From Azospirillaceae bacterium (lineage in GTDB: Bacteria; Pseudomonadota; Alphaproteobacteria; Azospirillales; Azospirillaceae), in the NCBI GenBank assembly GCA_028283825.1, contig JAPWJW010000003.1:744001-808000 (forward strand): 64,000 bases of DNA. The letters run 5' to 3'. A model generated the notes under the pieces. It was given only the letters and a program-made list of their open reading frames with translations. It was not told the DNA's origin and made no database searches. Both the position numbers and the translations under genes were made by a program. Below, piece after piece: positions 17,426 to 26,577 of this stretch (positions within the stretch are counted from its first letter, which is position 1; the number at the start of each line of letters is the position of its first letter).

Positions 17426-17470
17426 ACCGCCCCGCTTGACCTGCAATCCTTGAAGTCAAGCGGGGCGGGT
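17426..17470. terminator. Bidirectional hairpin between convergent genes
   Basis: A 14-bp perfect stem, CCGCCCCGCTTGAC (17427-17440) with GTCAAGCGGGGCGG (17455-17468), and a 14-base loop fills the gap between the receptor gene and the convergent SDR gene. There is no long T-run, so termination may be partial or the stem may simply protect both transcripts. Confidence 0.6.
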
Positions 17471-17483
17471 ATTGGATTCGCGC

Positions 17484-18290
17484 TTACGCCGCCTTGTAGC
17501 GATCAGCGGCGTGGTTGTGCGACAGGTTGGGCCCCAGGGCGTAGCGGGCCTTGTTCACGGCATCGAAGTCGGCCGGGTCGGGCAGCGAGGGGATGGTGAC
17601 CAGTTCACCCTGGTCCAGGCCGGCCAATGCGGCCTCCACCATCTCACCCACGTCCATGACCATTTTCTGGTCCAGATCGTCGAAGGACTTGCCGACGCGC
17701 TCGAAAATCTCGGTCCGCGTCAGGCCCGGCAACACCGCCTGGAAACGCACGCCCAGCTTGCCGGCCTCGGCGTTCAGCGATTGGGTCAGCGCCAGGACGA
17801 AGGCCTTGGTGGCAACGTAGGTGGCGGAGAACATCTCCGGGATCAGCGCCACGACCGAGGCGATGTTGACGACGGTGCCCGCCCCCTTGGCCGCGAAGGC
17901 GTTGGTGGCGGCGATGGCCAGGCGGTTGGCCGCCGTCACGTTCACCTGCACCATGGTGTCCAGATAATCGACATCGGCGCCGACCGACGGATCCTGTGGC
18001 CCCAGGCCGGCATTGTTCACGAACAGGGTGATGGCGGCGTCGGTGTGCAGGCGATCCGCCACCTTCAGCACGTCGGCCTTCACCGTCAGGTCGGCGGGCA
18101 GGACATCCACCACCACGCCGGCCTCGGCCCGCAGGCGGGCGGCCAGTTCCTCAAGCCGGCCCTGGTTGCGGGCCACCAGGATCAGGTCGTAGCCGCGATG
18201 GGCCAGCCGGTCGGCATAGGTGGCGCCGATGCCGGATGAGGCGCCGGTGACCAGGGCGGTACCTTTGGTGGATTTGGACTGCGTGCTCAT
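17484..18290 (-). CDS. SDR family oxidoreductase
   Basis: A 268-residue short-chain dehydrogenase with TGASSGIG (about 16-23), VARNQGRL, NNAGLG, the serine region NIASVVA and the catalytic YVATK motif. Sequence style (DLILVARNQGRLEELAARL) fits the DltE/YqjQ-like subgroup. ATG 18288-18290 (MSTQSKSTKGTALVTG) is preferred to further upstream starts because only it puts the nucleotide-binding strand near the N-terminus. It is divergent from a MarR regulator, so likely under its control. The substrate is unknown. Confidence 0.9.
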   Translation of the reverse strand: MSTQSKSTKGTALVTGASSGIGATYADRLAHRGYDLILVARNQGRLEELAARLRAEAGVVVDVLPADLTVKADVLKVADRLHTDAAITLFVNNAGLGPQDPSVGADVDYLDTMVQVNVTAANRLAIAATNAFAAKGAGTVVNIASVVALIPEMFSATYVATKAFVLALTQSLNAEAGKLGVRFQAVLPGLTRTEIFERVGKSFDDLDQKMVMDVGEMVEAALAGLDQGELVTIPSLPDPADFDAVNKARYALGPNLSHNHAADRYKAA

Positions 18291-18592
18291 GGGAACGCTT
18301 CCTTGATGGCGGGAAGTGGAAAGGACGGAAACGAAAGGCCAGGCCCAGGATTTCGGTGCCGAAGATGCCACGGAAGGCGTTGCGTTGGGCGCCGATGTCG
18401 TTGAGGCCGGTGTCGTCGTTTGCATTTACTGGTATATGCCACTATTATGATGATAGTCAATCAGCGACATTCCCGCCGACGCCCGCGCCGGCCGCATCCC
18501 AGAGGCGGCGGGATCGCCGGGACAGGCGGCATGCGAACTGCCATATGGAAGAAGAGGCCGCTTTCCCCAGCGCCCGAGAGGATCACCCGCAG
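18291..18592. other. Intergenic region of the SDR/MarR divergon
   Basis: About 300 bases. The middle is AT-rich and carries the candidate MarR sites at 18430-18457. The part from 18460 to 18592 stays open in the MarR frame but reads as a basic, proline-rich stretch unlike the rest, so I treat it as leader. No other feature is seen. Confidence 0.5.
18430..18457. promoter_or_regulatory. Candidate MarR operators
   Basis: Two adjoining symmetric sequences occur here: TGGTATATGCCA (18430-18441, one mismatch) and ACTATTATGATGATAGT (18441-18457, 5-bp arms ACTAT / ATAGT). They lie in the AT-rich centre of the divergent gap, as expected for a MarR-family dimer repressing both promoters. Confidence 0.45.
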
Positions 18593-19117
18593 ATGAACAA
18601 GCCCACGCACCCGATTTCCGAGGACGGCGCCACGGCCACGCCGGATCAGGCGGCGTTACGCGGCTGGGATTACTGCACCAACACGGCGGTGCGCCGCGCC
18701 GCCCGCAGGCTGGGCCAGCTTTACGGTGACATCTCCGCCCCCGCCGGCCTGCTGCCCACCCAGCACGCCTTGCTGACCCACATCCTGCTGGCCACCCGCC
18801 CCGACGGCCAGGGCCCCACCTTGCAGGACATGGCGTCCGCCGTGGTCATGGACCTGTCGGCGCTGGGCCACACGCTGAAGCCCCTGATCCGCGACGGGTA
18901 TGTCGAGTTGGCCCCCGATCCCCAGGACCGCCGCGCCAAGCGCGCCCGCCTGACGCCCAAGGGCCAGGCCAAGCAGGAAGAGGTGACCGCCCTGTGGCGC
19001 ATCGCGCAAAGCCGCTTCGACGCCCTGTTCGGCGCGGAGGAGTCCGCGGCACTGCGGCGCGCATTGGCGCTGGTGGCGTCGGATGAGTTCGCGGCGGCGT
19101 TCAGGAAGAGTCCTTAA
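18593..19117 (+). CDS. MarR family transcriptional regulator
   Basis: A 174-residue winged-helix regulator. The recognition region is LQDMASAVVMDLSALGHTLK followed by PLIRDGYVELAPDPQDRRAKRARLTPKGQ, the typical MarR wing with the DPxDRRxKxxxLTxxG motif. ATG 18593 follows GAGAGGA by about ten bases. It is divergent from an SDR gene, which is the usual arrangement for a MarR regulator and its target. Two symmetric sites lie between them. Its 3' end overlaps the convergent antitoxin-like gene by 4 bases. Confidence 0.9.
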   Translation: MNKPTHPISEDGATATPDQAALRGWDYCTNTAVRRAARRLGQLYGDISAPAGLLPTQHALLTHILLATRPDGQGPTLQDMASAVVMDLSALGHTLKPLIRDGYVELAPDPQDRRAKRARLTPKGQAKQEEVTALWRIAQSRFDALFGAEESAALRRALALVASDEFAAAFRKSP

Positions 19118-19353
19118 AGATCCACCGCGTCCGGTGGCGGATCCGGGATGGCGGGAAGCCCATCGTTCAAAGATTCCCAACCGGCGAGCAGCGCCGACAG
19201 GGAATTCTGGCGGCGCCCAAGCGGTTCAATAATCAGCCGGCTCCCGTCTCTGCGCATGACCGCATCTTCACCGGGCAGGGCGAATTCAGAGGGGATATGG
19301 ACTACCTGACCATCGGCATTTCTATGCAGCCTGACCCGGCGTGTTGAAGACAT
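19114..19353 (-). CDS. Orphan VapB/AbrB-type antitoxin-like protein
   Basis: A 79-residue protein whose first half (RRVRLHRNADGQVVHIPSEF, then ALPGEDAVMRRDGSRLIIEP) matches the swapped-hairpin AbrB fold of VapB antitoxins. The C-terminal half (LLAGWESLNDGLPAIP) looks like the toxin-binding tail. An excellent ribosome-binding site (GGAGGAAG, 5 bases) fixes ATG 19351-19353. No vapC follows: the next gene is convergent, and the gene before it is dnaE2 48 bases upstream. It is therefore an orphan antitoxin, possibly co-transcribed with the mutasome genes or acting on a distant toxin. Confidence 0.75.
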   Translation of the reverse strand: MSSTRRVRLHRNADGQVVHIPSEFALPGEDAVMRRDGSRLIIEPLGRRQNSLSALLAGWESLNDGLPAIPDPPPDAVDL

Positions 19354-19401
19354 CGCACTTCCTCCATACCCGGCATCCTCGCACCATATCATCTGCCGCC
19401 C

Positions 19402-22650
<3,249 letters not shown>

Positions 22651-22657
22651 GGTCGCG

Positions 22658-22775
22658 TGCCCTCAAACGCCGGGCGGGCGCATCCGCGCCCTTGGGCATC
22701 CTCGTTTTCCAGTCCGCCTGCGGCTCCCCGGAAAACTGCGGCGGCCCCGGTCGGGGCCTTGTCGCTACGCTCCGG
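22658..22775 (+). repeat. Multi-hairpin dispersed element, copy R1 (between imuB and dnaE2)
   Basis: Subfamily A. Stem 1 is GGGCGC-ATCC-GCGCCC (22676-22691). Stem 2 is GTTTTCC / GGAAAAC (22704-22710, 22730-22736). Stem 3 is GGCCCC-GGTC-GGGGCC (22743-22758). Stem 4 is degenerate here. The copy lies inside the mutasome operon, in the orientation opposite to transcription. This is the most diverged copy, yet all three stems pair perfectly. Confidence 0.85.
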
Positions 22776-22799
22776 CATTGCTCTCGTGTTCCGGCGGTG

Positions 22800-24461
22800 T
22801 CAGCCAAAAAAACCATGCAGGAACCAGCGCGGCGGCGGGCCGTCAGCGCGGTAGAGACCCAGGCGGTAGAGCCAGAAGCGGCGGCCCTCACCATCCTCCA
22901 CCCGGTAATAATCGCGGGGCTCCGGATTGGGGTTGGGCCGGAACTCACCCCCTTCCCACCATTCCGGCAACAGGCGCTCCGGCCCCTCCGCCCGGCCGAC
23001 GCGATAGGTCTGGTCGCGCCAGCGGAACAGCACGGGCGGGTCGTCGGGGATGGGGGCCACCACCTCCACCGCCTCCGGCCGAGGCAGGAGGCGGATGGGG
23101 CGCGGCCGGTCGGCCGGCCAGGAGTCGGGACCGGGCAGCGGTGGGGCCACACGGGGAGTATTGTCCTGCACCTCCGCCGGCACCGCGCGCACCGCCTGTT
23201 CCGGAATCCAGCTTTGGCGGGGCAGCAGGCGCAGCACACGGCCCTGGCCCAGCCGGGCGCCCAGCCGATCCACCAGTTCCGCGATGGGTGGGTCAGCCAC
23301 GATGGGATTGCCGGTCCCGGATTCATCGCCGGCCTTCACCGGTCCCGCCAGGTCAGCCAGCCCGTCGCCGCTCAAGGTCGCCTGGACACCATCGAAGGGG
23401 GCGGCATGGGTGACGGAAACCGCCATGACCTCAAAGCCCATTCCCGGCTCCAACTGGTCCATGCGCGGTTCCAGCAGGCGCCACAGATGGGCGGGATCGC
23501 GGTTGGGACAGCTGGCGCCCACCGACAGCACCTGCGGCGGGGCGTCGTGGCCGGCATCGATGCGCCAGGCCTCCAACTCCAGCGAGCGCGCGCCCTCACC
23601 CGCCGCCGTCAGGCTGGCCGCCACCTGGCCCAGCAGGTGGCGCACCGCCCGCGCCAAACCCTCTGGCGTGGAAATGGGATCGACCGTCGTCAGGCGGGCG
23701 GTATGGCGAGACGGCGGCCGGCGGGGCGACAGCGGCTCCTCCACCCAACCCAAAGCCTGGTCCAGGCGCAGGGAGACCTGGGCGCCATAGCGGACGGCCA
23801 GGGCGGCACGACTTTTGGCGCCGGTACCCTGCCGCATCAGTTCACCCACCCGGCGCAGCCCCACCCGGCGCAGGCTGGCGACCATCCCCCCGTCCAGGCG
23901 CAGGGCCGGCAGGGGCAGGTCGGCCAAGGCCTCCGCGGCACCACCCGGCGGCACCACCAGCAGGACGCCGAACCGGGCCAGCGCCCAGGCGGCGCCGATG
24001 CTGTCAGCGATGGCGGCCCGCGCCGCGAACCCCGCCCGCGCCAGCCGCCCCTCCAGGTCCAGCAGCAATGGGTGCTCCCCACCCAACAGGTGGGAACAGC
24101 CGGTGATGTCCAGCAACAGGCCCGGTCCACCGCCCAGGCCGGGCGGATCGCTGGGGTCCACCGCCGTCCAGGGCGTGTAGCGCCGGGCCCAGTCGGCCAG
24201 GCGTTCCAGCGCCGCGGCGTCGCCCTCGGGATCGGCATCCACCACCCGCACGTCCGGTTCCAGCGCACGGGCGTCGGCCAGACCCATGCCCGGCGACAGG
24301 CGCCGGGCCCGCGCGGCCTTGTCCACTGCCGCCACGGTCAGGCGCCCCCGGTCCGACATGCGGGTCAGCAGCGGCGCGTCGGCGGCCAGCGGCGGGACCA
24401 GACACCGGCGCACGCGGTCGGTGGCGAAGGTGGGCAGCCAGAGGGAGAGGATGCGGCGCAT
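22800..24461 (-). CDS. imuB: ImuB, Y-family polymerase-like mutasome subunit
   Basis: A 553-residue protein of the DinB/UmuC superfamily (RRILSLWLPTFATDR, VAAVDKAARARRLSPGMGLA, LDITGCSHLLGGE). ImuB proteins lack the catalytic acidic residues of true Y-family polymerases and act as the hub that ties DnaE2 to the sliding clamp and ImuA; that is family knowledge and I did not verify each residue. The N-terminus ATG 24459-24461 (MRRILSLWLPTF) lies 4 bases after the imuA stop, indicating tight coupling. Further upstream in-frame sequence overlaps imuA and is excluded. Confidence 0.94.
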   Translation of the reverse strand: MRRILSLWLPTFATDRVRRCLVPPLAADAPLLTRMSDRGRLTVAAVDKAARARRLSPGMGLADARALEPDVRVVDADPEGDAAALERLADWARRYTPWTAVDPSDPPGLGGGPGLLLDITGCSHLLGGEHPLLLDLEGRLARAGFAARAAIADSIGAAWALARFGVLLVVPPGGAAEALADLPLPALRLDGGMVASLRRVGLRRVGELMRQGTGAKSRAALAVRYGAQVSLRLDQALGWVEEPLSPRRPPSRHTARLTTVDPISTPEGLARAVRHLLGQVAASLTAAGEGARSLELEAWRIDAGHDAPPQVLSVGASCPNRDPAHLWRLLEPRMDQLEPGMGFEVMAVSVTHAAPFDGVQATLSGDGLADLAGPVKAGDESGTGNPIVADPPIAELVDRLGARLGQGRVLRLLPRQSWIPEQAVRAVPAEVQDNTPRVAPPLPGPDSWPADRPRPIRLLPRPEAVEVVAPIPDDPPVLFRWRDQTYRVGRAEGPERLLPEWWEGGEFRPNPNPEPRDYYRVEDGEGRRFWLYRLGLYRADGPPPRWFLHGFFG

Positions 24462-24465
24462 GGTG

Positions 24466-25296
24466 TCAGCCCACCGCCCGGGATGCGAAAGGCAGGACAG
24501 CGGCACTGGGCGGCGGCGCCTCCGGCGTGCCCGCCACGGCATCACCCGCCGCCTCCAGCCGCAGGCCCTCGCGCTCATACAGGGTCCAGGCCCCCGGCCG
24601 GCCACCGCGACAGCGCAGCAGTTCCACCCGCCAGGCGGGGCCGGTGAAGGCGGAGGCCGCCATACCGTCGTCCTGGATGGGGGTTGTGGCCACCCGCCAG
24701 CGGGTGACGGCGGCGCTGGCCTGCGTCCCTTTAACCTTGGCGCCCCTGGCCTGCCCCAGGCGCAGCAGCAAGCCCGGCACGCCACCGGCCTCCGCCGCCA
24801 GGTGCAGGCGCCGGCTGGCCGTCAGATCCAGGCCGCCAGCCTCCCCCACCACGGCGCCCACGCGGGAACAGCGCAGCGCCTCCTCCATCGCCCACAGCAG
24901 ATCGACCTCGTTGGCCGCGTGCACCACCACCAGCTGGCCCGGCCCCACGCCCTGGGCATCCAGGCCAGGGGCGTAGAGGTCCGGGGCGCGCGTCATCCAC
25001 AAGATGGGGCCGCGCACCCGCTCGGCCAGACGGGCGGCCAGCAGGGCGGTGAAGGCGGTGGCGGCACCGGCATCCAATGCACCCGCCGCCGCCACCTCAT
25101 GCAAGGCGGCACGCGGCAGGCCGGGGGCCCCGCCCGGCGGCGCCGGCAGGTGGGCATCCACCGCCGGCACGCCCAAAGGCACCACACCCCGCCCCGTCCC
25201 CGGCGCCTCCACCGCGCGCACCTGTTCGCGCAGCATCGCCATCAGGCGCTGTCGATCCATCGGTTCTTCGGGAATGGGGCTGGGTTCGGCGGGCAT
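24466..25296 (-). CDS. imuA: ImuA, SOS mutasome accessory protein
   Basis: A 276-residue RecA/SulA-like protein. Recognisable stretches are PRAALHEVAAAGALDAGAAT, RGPILWMTRAPDLYAPGLDA and GLDLTASRRLHLAAEAGG, and its position is first gene of the imuA-imuB-dnaE2 operon. ImuA works with ImuB to recruit DnaE2 at damaged DNA. ATG 25294-25296 has AAGG about 11 bases upstream; an internal ATG 12 codons on (MDRQRLM) is an alternative. A LexA box lies 39 bases upstream of the start. Confidence 0.92.
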   Translation of the reverse strand: MPAEPSPIPEEPMDRQRLMAMLREQVRAVEAPGTGRGVVPLGVPAVDAHLPAPPGGAPGLPRAALHEVAAAGALDAGAATAFTALLAARLAERVRGPILWMTRAPDLYAPGLDAQGVGPGQLVVVHAANEVDLLWAMEEALRCSRVGAVVGEAGGLDLTASRRLHLAAEAGGVPGLLLRLGQARGAKVKGTQASAAVTRWRVATTPIQDDGMAASAFTGPAWRVELLRCRGGRPGAWTLYEREGLRLEAAGDAVAGTPEAPPPSAAVLPFASRAVG

Positions 25297-25334
25297 GGGA
25301 TGCTGCCTTGGGTCTCACGCGAGGGGGATAAAAT

Positions 25335-25349
25335 GTTCTCGTTATGTTC
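25335..25349 (-). promoter_or_regulatory. LexA (SOS) box of the imuA-imuB-dnaE2 operon
   Basis: GTTCTCGTTATGTTC fits exactly the alphaproteobacterial LexA consensus GTTC-N7-GTTC. It is 39 bases upstream of imuA, in the correct place to block the operon's promoter until DNA damage inactivates LexA. Confidence 0.92.
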
Positions 25350-25441
25350 TAATCCGGAGTCGGCCGGCCGGTCAAGATGAGTCGGTATCCCGAATTGGGC
25401 CTATCCGGAATCGCCGCGATCATTGACGCGGCAGTGCCGTG

Positions 25442-25471
25442 AATATATGAAGCGTATACGTTTCATATATT
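25442..25471. promoter_or_regulatory. 30-bp palindromic operator of the parD-like/map pair
   Basis: Left half AATATATGAAGCGTA and right half TACGTTTCATATATT are complementary at 14 of 15 positions. The palindrome ends 12 bases before the parD-like ATG, overlapping the probable promoter. Ribbon-helix-helix antitoxins bind such symmetric sites, so autorepression by the first gene is likely (inference). Confidence 0.75.
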
Positions 25472-25483
25472 GAGGATCGCCCC

Positions 25484-25708
25484 ATGGGCATCGTGAAGAT
25501 CGACGACGATTTGCATGAGGAGGTGCGCAAGGCCAGCACCGTCCTGTGCCGGTCCATCAACGCGCAGGCCGAATACTGGATGAAGATCGGCATGCTGGCG
25601 GAGGCCAACCCCACCCTGTCGCTGAACGACATCCTGCGCATCCAGCTGAAGATGGCATCCGTCCACCTGGAGCCCGGCAAGCGGGAACCGGAACCGGCGG
25701 CCCCGTGA
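25484..25708 (+). CDS. ParD-like ribbon-helix-helix antitoxin family protein
   Basis: A 74-residue protein, VKIDDDLHEEVRKASTVLCR then SINAQAEYWMKIGMLAEANP, matching the ParD-like family: a beta strand and two helices for DNA binding, then a short tail (EPGKREPEPAAP). ATG 25484 is preceded by TTGAGGATCGCCCC. Its stop codon shares one base with the ATG of the downstream methionine aminopeptidase, so the pair is translationally coupled. There is no ParE-type toxin. A role as repressor of the operon is likely; a role as partner of the aminopeptidase is a hypothesis. Confidence 0.82.
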   Translation: MGIVKIDDDLHEEVRKASTVLCRSINAQAEYWMKIGMLAEANPTLSLNDILRIQLKMASVHLEPGKREPEPAAP

Positions 25709-26475
25709 TGGTGAAGCGTCCCGACGAGATCGAGAAGCTGAGCGAGGCCGGGCGCCTGCTGGCCAACGTCTTCCAGATGCTGGACCAAATGCCGCTGGAG
25801 GGCATGAGCACCCTGGCGGTCAACGACCGGGTCGAGGACTACATCGTCAACGACCTGAAGGCCCGCCCCGCCAGCAAAGGGCAGTACGGCTACGGCTTCG
25901 TCCTGAACTGTTCCCGCAACCAGGTCGTCTGCCACGGCGTGCCCTCGGCCCACGACATCCTGGCCGCCGGCGACATCGTCAACCTGGACATCACGCTGGA
26001 GAAGAACGGCTACATCGCCGATTCCAGCAAGACCTACCTGATCGGCGCGGTGGCGCCCGCCGCCAAACGCCTGGTGCAGACGACGTATGAGGCGCTGTGG
26101 CACGGCATCCGCCAGGTGCGTCCCGGTGCCTATCTGGGCGACATCGGCCATGCCATCGAACGCCACGCCAAGCGCAACGGCTATTCCGTCGTGCGGGAGT
26201 ATTGCGGCCACGGCATCGGGCAAGAGATGCACGAGGATCCGCAGGTGCTGCATTTCGGCCGGCCGCGCACCGGCCTGCGCCTGAAGGAAGGCATGGTCTT
26301 CACCATCGAACCCATGCTGAACCAGGGCACGGCCAAGGTGGAGACGAAGGACGACGGCTGGTCGGTGGTGACGGTGGACGGCAAGCTGTCGGCACAGTTC
26401 GAACACACCGTGGCCGTGACGGCGACGGGCGTGCGGGTGCTGACGCTACGTCCGGGGGAAAAGGGCCCGCACTGA
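25708..26475 (+). CDS. map: Type I methionyl aminopeptidase
   Basis: A 255-residue enzyme that removes the initiator methionine from nascent proteins. All five metal ligands are present, Asp94, Asp105, His168, Glu201 and Glu232, each offset by three from the E. coli residues as I recall them (97, 108, 171, 204, 235), and the substrate histidine is in VVCHGVP. There is no N-terminal zinc-finger extension. ATG 25708 overlaps the stop of the ParD-like gene. Because it sits in an apparently autoregulated antitoxin-style operon rather than a ribosomal-protein cluster, it is probably an extra copy beside a housekeeping map; that cannot be checked here. Confidence 0.95.
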   Translation: MVKRPDEIEKLSEAGRLLANVFQMLDQMPLEGMSTLAVNDRVEDYIVNDLKARPASKGQYGYGFVLNCSRNQVVCHGVPSAHDILAAGDIVNLDITLEKNGYIADSSKTYLIGAVAPAAKRLVQTTYEALWHGIRQVRPGAYLGDIGHAIERHAKRNGYSVVREYCGHGIGQEMHEDPQVLHFGRPRTGLRLKEGMVFTIEPMLNQGTAKVETKDDGWSVVTVDGKLSAQFEHTVAVTATGVRVLTLRPGEKGPH

Positions 26476-26577
26476 AATCCCCGGCATTTTAAGGCCTTGC
26501 CCATAACGGGGTTTCGCCGCGCCCAGGATTGGATATTATATATTCTTAATGTCCAGCCCGCGCCCGTGGAAGCCGCC

